15,546 nucleotides of DNA from an uncultured Clostridia bacterium. Its GTDB lineage: Bacteria; Bacillota; Clostridia; Christensenellales; CAG-314. A program made the translations under genes and the position numbers. Below the pieces are notes generated by a model that had not been told where the DNA came from, ran no database searches, and saw only the letters and a list, made by a program, of their open reading frames with translations. Where the stretch lies: positions 1 to 15,546 of the forward strand of contig CAKPPA010000008.1 in NCBI GenBank assembly GCA_934177025.1, written 5' to 3'. Shown here one piece after another: positions 1-6,122 of the stretch (the stretch's first letter is position 1; every line of letters starts with the position of its first letter).

Positions 1-521
1 CCCGTACATCTACCCTTTCGGTTTTCTGTTCTATTATTTCACGCCGGCTGAGTTACGAAAACGAAACCCTTACACCATCCTTATCTTTTTTCGACGTAAG
101 CGAAGTCCCTTTTGTTACAAAAACGAAAAGTGTTGTTTTCCCGTTTGCGCCAAAGGGAAAAGGCAACTTTTTTAAAATTTTTTCGTCACGGTTTCCTGCG
201 GAAAACTTTCCTGAATTCCGTTCGGTTTATGTCCCTGTCCCTTTTGGAAACTACTTTAGGAAAAAATTGTTCCTGAAGTACGGTGCAGTCCGACTTATGC
301 TTAAATGTGTTTTTTAAAGGATGATGTATACGCGCCTTTTCCGCCCGAAAAGTGCTGTTTGGATTTTGTTGTGTGTAAAAATTGTTTTCGGATACAATTA
401 AAAACAGAAAAAAATCCGAAAAAAGAACAAAAAACAATAAAAACCAGAAAAAACAGGCAAAAAAGCAACGAATTTGCCGTAAAAACCCCAAAAGCAAGCC
501 CTACGAAACGGCAGTTGCGGT
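1..521. other. intergenic region without a convincing gene
   Basis: This is AT-rich sequence with long A and T tracts. The open frames on both strands are low-complexity (Phe-rich on minus, Lys-rich on plus) and have no good ribosome binding site. The only structure seen is an 11-bp inverted repeat with one G.T pair (252-262 with 270-280) that lacks a T tract. The far end leads into the promoter of the first CvpA-like gene. Confidence 0.6.
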
Positions 522-550
522 TTGACGAGTGGGTTAGGTTGTGGTATACT
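522..550 (+). promoter_or_regulatory. sigma-A-type promoter of the first CvpA-like gene
   Basis: TTGACG (522-527) and TATACT (545-550) are separated by exactly 17 bp. The predicted transcription start near 557 lies about 18 bp upstream of the LexA box, so a bound repressor would block early elongation or the initially transcribed region. Confidence 0.8.
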
Positions 551-574
551 TTGCGTATTCAAAAAGTAGAATTA

Positions 575-592
575 TTCGAACATATGTTCGAA
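575..592. promoter_or_regulatory. LexA (SOS/DinR) operator upstream of the first CvpA-like gene
   Basis: TTCGAACATATGTTCGAA is a perfect 18-bp palindrome. Its core CGAACATATGTTCG fits the Bacillus-type LexA box CGAACRNRYGTTCG at every position. It lies between the promoter (522-550) and the ribosome binding site (AAGGAG, near 594-599). A near-identical operator precedes the second CvpA-like gene at 3475-3492. Confidence 0.85.
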
Positions 593-609
593 AAAGGAGT
601 AAAAAAAAG

Positions 610-1350
610 ATGATCCCCGGATTAAATATCCCCATCATCGACGGAGTTATTATCGGCTTGGCGTTGATTTTGGGCATTGTCGGGCTAGCAAAAGGCTTTT
701 CCAAGCAATTGTTTGCGTTGTTCGGCACGTTACTCGTGATAGTCGGTGCGGTTTTGCTGTCAAACGTCCTTGCGGACGTGCTGAAACCGCTCCTTGGGAA
801 CACAATTCAAACCCCTCTTACCGAATGGATGACGGGTTTGGACGAAGGCGCGGACATTAAATGGTTTACCGAAGCGCACGATTGGACGGATATTGCAAAC
901 GTGCAGTATGCGTTAACGAAGTTAGGCTTGCCGGCATTCCTGTCCGGAATCGTTGCGGCACCGATTCAAAAGGTGTTTGCTTCGTTCGGAACGGCAAAAT
1001 TGGTTGAAGTACTGCCCCCTGTGATGACGCAATGGGCGTTGGTGGCAATTTCCTTCCTGCTGTTGGTCATTGTGTTTTCCATTGTGTTGGCACTTTGCAA
1101 AAAATTGTTCGCAAAAGCAACGGAAATCAAACTCATCGGCATTTTGGATCGACTCATCGGGCTGGTTTTCGGCGTAGCGCAAGCCTATTTACTGATTTTG
1201 GCAGTATTTACGGTGCTGAGCTTCATTCCAAACACGTTTTTACCGCAAGTGCAGGAAGCAATTCGGCAACAAATCGACAGTTCGGAAGTTGCAACGTGGT
1301 TATTTGCAAACAATTGGCTGTGTAGTTGGATTTTATCCTTTGTCGGTTAA
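610..1350 (+). CDS. CvpA-family membrane protein, SOS-controlled (copy 1)
   Basis: This is a 246-residue integral membrane protein resembling the CvpA (colicin V production) family. The N-terminus has the family pattern: a first helix containing D11 (residues 10-28), then a G-x-x-x-GF motif near 25-30 and a second helix (33-53). After a polar region (about 60-135) come two more helices (about 140-163 and 180-206), the last opening with the family-like LDRLIGLVFG segment. The ATG at 610 was chosen because AAGGAG lies about 10 bp upstream. A longer frame from GTG 541 would start inside the promoter and translate the operator. The C-terminus (AIRQQIDSSEV then ANN, residues 217-235) matches the second copy at 2757-3461, so they are paralogues. 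CvpA proteins have poorly defined roles. The LexA box implies induction by DNA damage (inference). Confidence 0.8.
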   Translation: MIPGLNIPIIDGVIIGLALILGIVGLAKGFSKQLFALFGTLLVIVGAVLLSNVLADVLKPLLGNTIQTPLTEWMTGLDEGADIKWFTEAHDWTDIANVQYALTKLGLPAFLSGIVAAPIQKVFASFGTAKLVEVLPPVMTQWALVAISFLLLVIVFSIVLALCKKLFAKATEIKLIGILDRLIGLVFGVAQAYLLILAVFTVLSFIPNTFLPQVQEAIRQQIDSSEVATWLFANNWLCSWILSFVG

Positions 1351-1358
1351 AGGATTTT

Positions 1359-1385
1359 CCCCGTGTCTACTGACACGGGGTTTTT
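1359..1385 (+). terminator. intrinsic terminator after the first CvpA-like gene
   Basis: Perfect 9-bp stem CCCCGTGTC/GACACGGGG (1359-1367 and 1372-1380), loop of 4, followed by TTTTT. It begins 8 bp after the stop codon, so the gene is monocistronic. Confidence 0.9.
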
Positions 1386-1412
1386 CATTCCCCTATTCTT
1401 TTTAAAGATTAA

Positions 1413-1428
1413 TGTTTCACGTGAAACA
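1413..1428. promoter_or_regulatory. parS site 1 (ParB/Spo0J binding site)
   Basis: TGTTTCACGTGAAACA is a perfect 16-bp parS palindrome, extended to 20 bp by flanking AA/TT (1411-1430). This is the conserved bacterial chromosomal centromere sequence recognised by ParB. It stands 28 bp past the terminator of the CvpA-like gene, outside any credible gene. Confidence 0.92.
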
Positions 1429-1495
1429 TTTTTTTATTTTTCGAAGCCCTTTTGCGAAAGCGGCCGTTAAACTCCCTTATTTCCCCCTGTTTTAC

Positions 1496-1625
1496 CGAAA
1501 AACAGGATCAAAAAAAGTGTGATTATTCTGCGATGAGACAGAATTTTTCAATAAACTTTTTCAAAATTTTGAGTCCAAAAAAGTGTGATTCTGTCTCGGC
1601 AAAGCGGCAGAATCGGGGTATTTTT
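1496..1625. repeat. 130-bp direct repeat, copy A
   Basis: This segment matches 2159-2288 along its whole length at a constant offset of 663 bp, with scattered substitutions and no net indel. It contains nested inverted repeats. GAGACAGAAT (about 1535-1544) pairs with ATTCTGTCTC (about 1588-1597), and ATTCTGC pairs with GCAGAAT near the two ends. The palindrome TCAAAATTTTGA is at 1561-1572. The motif AAAAAAGTGTGATT occurs twice inside it. Confidence 0.8.
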
Positions 1626-2158
1626 GCATTTTTTCCGGAATTTTTCGCTATGGAACTACTCCAAAGGAATTTACGAAGAAACCGAAGCATGCACCACCGG
1701 AAAGCGATTTTTTCAAAGGATGGTTTTACGGCGCTAACTTCCGACAGCGAAAACCTTTCTTCCCACGGCTACGAGTTTTATCCGTTCTACTACGGATTGT
1801 TACGGCTAATTTTTACGTATGCGAACGAACGCGCGCCGATCTTTTGCGATAACGGCGGTTCGCCCAACGGCAATGCGCCAATCCTTTTTTGTCGGGAGCA
1901 TAAAAAGTTTTTCATTGCAGCGGAGTGTCGGCTGAAGAAAATCGAAAAGAATGGTCGGTAGTTTGATTGTGACGGCAAAAGAAGTGCTTTAGGAAAATGA
2001 AAAGGAAAAAGAGCTGCACGGTCTTTTTGTCGGTAACGGTTTTGCATCGTACAGGAACCTTTTCCGTAATTTTTGTTGGGATACGAAGATTTTCAAAAAG
2101 TTTTGCCGGAAAAAAGGCAATGATGCGTTGAAGTTCTCTGAAAAGGACGGATTTTTCC

Positions 2159-2288
2159 CGAAAAAACGGCTCAAAAAAAGTGCGATTATTCTGCGATGAG
2201 ACAGAATTTTCCAATTAAAATTTTCAAAATTTTGAGCCTAAAAAAGCCAGATTCTGTCTCAGCAAAGCGGCAAAATCGGAGTATTTTC
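2159..2288. repeat. 130-bp direct repeat, copy B
   Basis: Second copy of the element at 1496-1625. The inverted arms GAGACAGAAT and ATTCTGTCTC and the central TCAAAATTTTGA are kept, while the outermost GCAGAAT has become GCAAAAT. Conservation of the inverted core against drift elsewhere suggests a structured RNA or DNA element rather than coding sequence. Confidence 0.8.
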
Positions 2289-2557
2289 CTCTTTTTGCGC
2301 CGATTTTAATTTTTGTTCGTAACAATCTCCCGTAAGTAAGCCTTAAAATCGTTCCGGCGATCGGGGTTACAGTTCGTAAGAAAATTTTCAAAATAACGCC
2401 TTGTCAACATTAACAATTCTCTGAACTAAGCACTTGGCTCTTTTCGTAGGTTGTTGCGGGAATTGTTTGTGCAGCGTTGTTTTAAAAAGGGCTAGGGGTA
2501 AAACGCGACAAGGTAATCCCTTTTTAGATACGCCGAAAAACCTATGAGGGAGTAAAT

Positions 2558-2573
2558 TGTTTCACGTGAAACA
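2558..2573. promoter_or_regulatory. parS site 2
   Basis: TGTTTCACGTGAAACA, identical to site 1, here within a 22-bp palindrome (2555-2576). A half-site-like string AAACATTAATCC follows at 2588-2599 and matches the right flank of site 3. Confidence 0.92.
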
Positions 2574-2632
2574 ATTAATGAAAGGAAAAACATTAATCCG
2601 CAAAAAGGAGGAAAGGGGGAGGTTACGATTAA

Positions 2633-2648
2633 TGTTTCACGTGAAACA
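2633..2648. promoter_or_regulatory. parS site 3
   Basis: TGTTTCACGTGAAACA again, embedded in a 28-bp perfect palindrome (2627-2654). It lies 75 bp from site 2 and about 35 bp from the terminator of the convergent second CvpA-like gene. Confidence 0.92.
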
Positions 2649-2683
2649 TTAATCCAAAATCCGCTTATTAATGGTGGAATGAA

Positions 2684-2718
2684 CGAAAAAAACTGCGGAA
2701 GCGTATTGCCTCCGCAGT
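2684..2718 (-). terminator. intrinsic terminator of the second CvpA-like gene
   Basis: On the minus strand, ACTGCGGA (from 2718) pairs with TCCGCAGT (ending 2692), followed by a run of seven T. It lies about 40 bp beyond the stop codon at 2757. Confidence 0.85.
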
Positions 2719-2756
2719 AAATATAGTAGTTACCGTAAAAATTAGGGTTTAGGGGG

Positions 2757-3461
2757 TTAAACCGTCGGGGTAAAATGGAACAATTGGAAAATCCATGCGC
2801 CGATCATGTTGTTTTCGTACAAAAAGGCATTGATTTCGCTGTTTGCAATCGTTTCCCGAATCGGCGTCATTACGTTTGGCACGAAATCCGCCGGAATCGC
2901 CTGAATCCCAGCCAGTAGCAGGGAGTAAATGACGTACAAAAAGGCACAAGCAAACACGATTCCGAACAGGTGATCGATGAATTTCATCACTTGGAACTTT
3001 AACATGAGTGTAATTAACTTGCCAAGTCCGAACAACATCAATTTCAAAAGCAGGAAAATCGCAATAAACAGCACAATTCCGACGATTGCCGAGCCCACAA
3101 TATAGCCGCAAGCGGATTGTAGCGTGTTTGCGGTAGGGGCAAGGGCCAAAAGGACGGACGCAAGCAGTTTCGCAGCGACTTCCGGAGCACCCGCATTCGT
3201 TAAAATTGGGATTAACTCCTCGGCGGATTGGTACGTTGTGGTGGCATCCACCTGAAACCAACCACCGATGCCGGAAGTGATTTGCATGCCGAGGTCGGTG
3301 CCCATCAGTGCCGGTACCAACACGCACACCAAAACAATGGTGCCGACGTATTGAATCATTCCGCCGATATAAACGTAAAATTGCTTTCCAAACCCTCGAA
3401 TTACGCCGATAATCGCCGTAATTCCGGTAATTGCAAGTAAAACAATGTCGATGATAGCCAT
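2757..3461 (-). CDS. CvpA-family membrane protein, SOS-controlled (copy 2)
   Basis: This is a 234-residue hydrophobic protein, paralogous to the one at 610-1350. Shared features are an Asp in the first helix (D5), the G-x-x-x-GF-x-KQ motif (19-27), two helices near 122-155, a final helix pair beginning IDHLFGIVFA (162-171), and a C-terminal PIRETIANSE...ENN block (200-218) aligning with AIRQQIDSSE...ANN in copy 1. The ATG at 3461 follows a GAGGGTG ribosome binding site about 4 bp upstream. A LexA box lies 14 bp upstream of the start. The gene points towards copy 1, so the two converge on the parS region. Its molecular role is unknown; membrane location and SOS control are what the sequence supports. 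Confidence 0.78.
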   Translation of the reverse strand: MAIIDIVLLAITGITAIIGVIRGFGKQFYVYIGGMIQYVGTIVLVCVLVPALMGTDLGMQITSGIGGWFQVDATTTYQSAEELIPILTNAGAPEVAAKLLASVLLALAPTANTLQSACGYIVGSAIVGIVLFIAIFLLLKLMLFGLGKLITLMLKFQVMKFIDHLFGIVFACAFLYVIYSLLLAGIQAIPADFVPNVMTPIRETIANSEINAFLYENNMIGAWIFQLFHFTPTV

Positions 3462-3474
3462 AACACCCTCATTA

Positions 3475-3492
3475 TTCGAACATACGTTCGAA
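3475..3492. promoter_or_regulatory. LexA (SOS/DinR) operator upstream of the second CvpA-like gene
   Basis: TTCGAACATACGTTCGAA differs from the operator at 575-592 by one base, and its core fits CGAACRNRYGTTCG fully. On the minus strand a likely -10 hexamer TATAAC (3500-3505) lies just upstream, though I see no good -35. The operator would cover the transcription start. The divergent yyaC promoter is 70 bp away and probably not controlled by it. Confidence 0.85.
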
Positions 3493-3561
3493 AACTATCG
3501 TTATACTTTTGTAATGCCGTAATTTTGTTGCTGTCTACATTTTAGCATAAATGAAAAAGTT

Positions 3562-3590
3562 TTGCAAAAATTTTTTTGCGTTGTTATAAA
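3562..3590 (+). promoter_or_regulatory. promoter of the yyaC-like gene
   Basis: TTGCAA (3562-3567), 17-bp AT-rich spacer, TATAAA (3585-3590). It lies about 40 bp upstream of the yyaC start codon. Confidence 0.6.
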
Positions 3591-3630
3591 ATCTGCATTC
3601 GGGGGCAAAACTGTTACGTAGGAGGAACGT

Positions 3631-4140
3631 ATGGTTTCGGTAGATATTCGAATGCAGGCTTCGGCGTTGCGCGCGTCCGAGTGCCTTCGCAATTTTTTGT
3701 ACGGAAAACGCCCTGTGTTTTTGTGCATCGGAAGCGACAAAGTCATTGGGGACAGCCTCGGCCCGATGGTGGGCAGTAAATTGGTGGAACATAGCGGCGG
3801 TTTTGTGTACGGCATGCTGGGAAAAAACGTGAATGCGCTAAACTTAAACTATGCGGCGGAGTTTATTCGCGCCCTGCATCGGGATTGCTGCCTTGTGGTG
3901 GTGGATTCCGCCATTGGGGAAGGATCCGAAGTCGGCACGGTGCAAATGTACCGCGGCGGATTGTTTCCGGGAGCCGCAACCAACAAAAATCTGCCGAAAA
4001 TCGGCGATGTCAGTATCCTTGGGGTCGTAAGCGAACGCGGGATCAACGAATTTTTGCAATTGCAAACAACTAAAGTGTCATTGGTGGAGCAAATGTCGGA
4101 ATTTATTTTTCGAGCAATTCAAACAGCCGTAGGAGTGTAA
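3631..4140 (+). CDS. yyaC: YyaC family spore protein (DUF1256, putative germination-protease-like fold)
   Basis: The 169-residue protein carries the hallmarks of the sporulation YyaC family: FLCIGSDKVIGDSLGP (30-45), the VYG-x-L segment (59-63), NALNL (68-72), VDSAIG (91-96, usually DACLG), PGAATNKNLPKIGD (113-126) and a C-terminal segment corresponding to the usual QNTRLSLV-like motif (QTTKVSLV, 145-152). The ATG at 3631 has GGAGG 5 bp upstream. The family resembles the GPR germination protease in fold and occurs in endospore formers, so this marks the host as a spore former or a close relative. In Bacillus subtilis yyaC lies beside spo0J/parB, which agrees with the parS cluster here. The Cys in the usual DACLG is replaced by Ala (DSAIG). 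Precise function is not established. Confidence 0.85.
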   Translation: MVSVDIRMQASALRASECLRNFLYGKRPVFLCIGSDKVIGDSLGPMVGSKLVEHSGGFVYGMLGKNVNALNLNYAAEFIRALHRDCCLVVVDSAIGEGSEVGTVQMYRGGLFPGAATNKNLPKIGDVSILGVVSERGINEFLQLQTTKVSLVEQMSEFIFRAIQTAVGV

Positions 4141-4390
4141 CGCTTTTTCGGCAAGATTTTTTGGCTTTTTCGTAGTTTGCGCCGGAAAAATGTCGGTAAG
4201 GCAAAGGACGAAACAGCGGTTTTTTTAAGATCCCTCAACGGAACGGAAAAAAGAGAAAATCGAAAAGGAACGGGACGATAAAAGAGACACCAAAGATAAA
4301 AGAGAAAAGCAATAAAAAAGTAACAACGATAAAAGAGAAAAGCAAGGATAAATAGGAAATCAAAACGTCAAAAACAAAAGGGGGAAAACA
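4141..4390. repeat. A/G-rich leader with an 18-bp tandem-like repeat
   Basis: GATAAAAGAGAAAAGCAA occurs exactly at 4295-4312 and 4328-4345 (33-bp period), with a partial copy GATAAAAGAGA at 4277-4287. No gene and no clear promoter is seen, so the small zinc-finger gene downstream may be read through from yyaC. The purine-rich character could make it an unstructured leader. Confidence 0.6.
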
Positions 4391-4537
4391 ATGATTTGCG
4401 GAATTTGTCATCAGGAAAAAGAAAAGGGAAACATGCTGGTTTGTGAATACTGCGGTGCCGTTGTGTGTGCGGACTGTATGTTGTTTACGGGGTTAAGCTG
4501 CTTAAACTGCATCGGGCAGTTGCGCTATTTAAGTTAA
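4391..4537 (+). CDS. 48-residue cysteine-rich zinc-finger protein
   Basis: This short gene starts at ATG 4391, with AGGGGG (4379-4384) 6 bp upstream, and ends at TAA 4535-4537. It encodes eight cysteines in four CxxC pairs: C3/C6, C18/C21, C26/C29 and C37/C40. The pattern C-x2-C-x11-C-x2-C-x4-C-x2-C-x7-C-x2-C is what a two-zinc cross-brace finger (FYVE/RING-like) or a double zinc ribbon would show. No membrane segment or other domain is present. Coding is supported by the ribosome binding site, the cysteine regularity and a stop just before the hairpin at 4553. Function is unknown; such mini-proteins may bind nucleic acid or a protein partner. It lies 250 bp after yyaC on the same strand. Confidence 0.75.
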   Translation: MICGICHQEKEKGNMLVCEYCGAVVCADCMLFTGLSCLNCIGQLRYLS

Positions 4538-4544
4538 CCCTTTC

Positions 4545-4657
4545 GATAAAAACGGCGGACACAATTTGCATGTTAGAAGAGGTCGTTTTGTATTTGCAAA
4601 TGAGTTCCGCCGCTTTTATAAAAGATAGGTTTTTGTTGTTTGGCAAGGTTGCCGATT
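4545..4657 (-). ncRNA. candidate small RNA of about 110 nt
   Basis: A consensus promoter (4664-4692) fires leftwards with a predicted start near 4657. The transcript has a small 5' hairpin (GGCAA cc TTGCC), an A-rich single-stranded linker and the palindrome CTTTTATAAAAG (4613-4624). It ends in a long hairpin, CGGCGGA/TCCGCCG (4606-4612 with 4553-4559) with an inner helix ATTTGCA/TGCAAAT, followed by five T (4548-4552). I find no open reading frame with a ribosome binding site inside it. I do not recognise it as 6S, SRP or another standard RNA. It converges on the zinc-finger gene. Confidence 0.6.
4553..4624. terminator. bidirectional terminator hairpin between the zinc-finger gene and the candidate sRNA
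   Basis: AAAACGGCGGA...TCCGCCGCTTTT forms the outer stem, with an inner ATTTGCA/TGCAAAT helix and a loop of about 24 nt. It starts 15 bp after the zinc-finger stop. Reading leftwards it ends in UUUUU; reading rightwards it ends in CUUUU. Confidence 0.6.
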
Positions 4658-4663
4658 GCTTCC

Positions 4664-4692
4664 ATTATAGAAAGCGGTTGCCGGTTTGTCAA
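4664..4692 (-). promoter_or_regulatory. perfect sigma-A consensus promoter for the candidate sRNA
   Basis: On the minus strand TTGACA (4692-4687), a 17-bp spacer and TATAAT (4669-4664) match the consensus at all 12 positions. No protein gene follows in this direction, since the genes to the left lie on the plus strand. Confidence 0.82.
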
Positions 4693-4892
4693 CAAAAAAT
4701 TGCAAAAATTTAGTAATATTTTGAATTATTTTGCAGCATTTTGTAGTATTTTCGCGGAGTTTTTCTTCTTTATTGAAAATAGTGCCGTAAAATTGCAATT
4801 TTTGCGGGATTTTGCAAAAGTAGGGAGTAAGCAAAAATGCAAAATCAAAATCAATGATTTTTAAAAAGAAAGGGAAACGGTTAAAAAAGGTA

Positions 4893-4925
4893 GGGGAGGA
4901 ATCAGAATTCCTTCCCCTTTTTTTT
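4893..4925 (+). terminator. intrinsic terminator in the gene-free stretch before degV
   Basis: GGGGAGGAAT pairs with ATTCCTTCCCC (one bulged T), followed by eight T (4918-4925), plus-strand orientation. The transcript it ends is not obvious: either read-through from the zinc-finger gene or an unrecognised short RNA. From 4625 to 5145 I see no protein gene. Confidence 0.6.
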
Positions 4926-5002
4926 ACGCATTTTTTCGGAACGCAATGCAAAAACCATTCGAATCGAAACAAAAGCTTCGAAGGAAAGGGAGATCCGCAT
5001 TT

Positions 5003-5130
5003 TTTCCTTTCCGCTACACGAAAGGGGAAGGAGGCGAAAGGGAAGCCTTCCTTTCGAACGAAAAACTTCGAATGGAAACGACTTTGAAGGAAAAGGGGGG
5101 CGAATGTTTCCTTTCCGCTACACGAAAGGG
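5003..5130. repeat. 24-bp exact direct repeat with hairpin potential
   Basis: 5003-5026 and 5107-5130 are identical over 24 bp. Each contains CCTTTC...GAAAGG arms around CGCTACAC, so each can fold into a small hairpin. The DNA between is rich in related GAAGG, CCTTCC and TTCGAA strings (for example GCTTCGAAGG at 4975-4984). No gene is seen here; it is downstream of the degV terminator. Confidence 0.6.
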
Positions 5131-5144
5131 AAAAGGCAGGGGGC

Positions 5145-5174
5145 GAAAAAAAGGTCATTCGCAAGGGAATGACC
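5145..5174 (-). terminator. intrinsic terminator of the degV-like gene
   Basis: Minus-strand stem GGTCATTC/GAATGACC (5174-5167 and 5160-5153) with a 6-nt loop, followed by seven or eight T. It lies about 40 bp past the stop codon. Confidence 0.88.
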
Positions 5175-5212
5175 GAAAAAAACGTGAAAGTGGGATTCGA
5201 AAAACGAAACCG

Positions 5213-6058
5213 TTATTTTTTAATAAACAAAACGCCCAACGTGCCTTGTCCGCAATGGCTCGTTACTACGCTACCGGCAAAGGTTTCGTAAACGTTTTTG
5301 AAGTGGAACAACGTTTGCACTTTTTGCCGAATGATTTCCACAAGTGCGGGGTCGCATTGGCTGTGGGTGATAAAGCAATAGGAGTCGTCGTAATCCGGAT
5401 AAATTTTTGCAAGATCGTCCACGTACTGAATCAAGCATTTTTTCAACGAACCCATATATTTTTTACGCACCGTCAGCTGTCCGTCCACCATGTCGATGAA
5501 AGGATGCAGCTTTAAAAATTTCGCCCCGTAAAGGGAAAGCAACGAACACCGCCCGCCTTTGTGCAGGAAGTCCAGCGTGTCCACCACAAACGAGGTTTGA
5601 ATTTTGTCCGGCAATTGGCGAAGCTCCGTTGCAATCGCTTCCGCCGAAAGGCCTTGATCGCGCAAATCGCAGGCTCTTAACACCATCAGTCCTTGTCCGG
5701 TAGAAAGGGCTTTGCTGTCCAGCACAAAAACCTTGTTGCCGCCGATTTCCTGCGCCGCCATGGTTGCGGTGTGGTGCGAAGCGGATGCTTTTTCGGAAAT
5801 GTTGATGTGCACCACGCTGTCGCCCCGATCGGTAAACGAACGGAAAAATTCAAGATAATCCTCAATGCTGCGAGCCGCCGTTTTCGGAAGTTTTTTTGTT
5901 TCCGCCACGTGGTCGAAAATCATTTGCGGGGTGATGTCCACACCGTCCTTGTACACTTTGTCCCCCAAGTTTACTTTCAGCGGGACAACGGGAATGTTCC
6001 TTTCCTTTAATATATAATCCAAATCGCAAGTACTGTCCGTAGAAATAATGACTGCCAT
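5213..6058 (-). CDS. DegV family fatty-acid-binding protein (FakB-like)
   Basis: The 281-residue length is normal for DegV/FakB proteins. These bind a fatty acid and, in Firmicutes, can present it to the kinase FakA for phosphorylation and entry into phospholipid synthesis. Family signatures are the N-terminal strand ending in STDST (6-10), PVVPLKV (24-30), a short NISEKASASHHTA segment in place of the usual ISS-x-LSGTYQSA, VLDSKALSTGQGL (about 132-144), FVVDTLDFLHKGGR (about 176-189), a TVRKK-like segment, and HCGQGTLGVLF near the C-terminus (usually HxGPGxxG). ATG 6058 is preceded by AAAGGAG. The gene has its own promoter and terminator, so it is monocistronic. FakA is not in this window. 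The altered SxLSGT loop might change ligand choice (inference). Confidence 0.9.
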   Translation of the reverse strand: MAVIISTDSTCDLDYILKERNIPVVPLKVNLGDKVYKDGVDITPQMIFDHVAETKKLPKTAARSIEDYLEFFRSFTDRGDSVVHINISEKASASHHTATMAAQEIGGNKVFVLDSKALSTGQGLMVLRACDLRDQGLSAEAIATELRQLPDKIQTSFVVDTLDFLHKGGRCSLLSLYGAKFLKLHPFIDMVDGQLTVRKKYMGSLKKCLIQYVDDLAKIYPDYDDSYCFITHSQCDPALVEIIRQKVQTLFHFKNVYETFAGSVVTSHCGQGTLGVLFIKK

Positions 6059-6093
6059 AATTTCTCCTTTGAGCGGTTCGCTCTCTACGTTTA

Positions 6094-6122
6094 ACTATAG
6101 CAAAATTTTTGCGGCTAGGCAA
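6094..6122 (-). promoter_or_regulatory. promoter of the degV-like gene
   Basis: Minus strand: TTGCCT (6122-6117), 17-bp spacer, TATAGT (6099-6094). The leader contains a small hairpin GAGCG gtt CGCTC (6071-6083) just upstream of the ribosome binding site. Confidence 0.72.

Larger units (their letters stand above)
1431..2557. other. long gene-free region inside the parS cluster
   Basis: I see no convincing gene in these 1.1 kb. Frames of up to 169 codons exist (1452-1961 from a TTG), but they run through the repeat element, lack ribosome binding sites and resemble no family I know. The stretch contains two copies of a 130-bp repeat and many A and T tracts, and is bounded by parS sites. No clear DnaA-box cluster (TTATNCACA) was seen, so I do not call it oriC. 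Confidence 0.6.

Noticed and set aside
186..497. 103-codon minus-strand frame near the left end
   Set aside because: The Phe/Leu-rich start is the shadow of A-rich DNA; there is no convincing ribosome binding site or domain.
1452..1961. 169-codon plus-strand frame in the parS region
   Set aside because: It begins at a TTG without ribosome binding site, runs through repeat copy A, and its composition resembles no protein family. The repeat is not conserved in a coding manner.
1411..2654. The TTTCACGTGAAA palindromes as transposon ends or terminators
   Set aside because: They match the ParB-binding parS sequence exactly, three times, with no T tract, target duplication or transposase.
1431..2700. 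Possible chromosomal origin (oriC) in the parS region
   Set aside because: No recognisable cluster of DnaA boxes (TTATNCACA) was seen and dnaA/dnaN are not present. parS sites mark origin proximity, not the origin itself.
4277..4345. CRISPR-like array
   Set aside because: The repeats are only 18 bp, two full copies and one partial, purine-rich, with short non-unique spacers and no cas genes. The Cas4-like protein at 9609 belongs to DUF2779 and is not evidence for CRISPR.
4616..5164. 182-codon minus-strand frame
   Set aside because: It overlies the sRNA promoter, terminators and repeats, and its sequence is low in any domain character.
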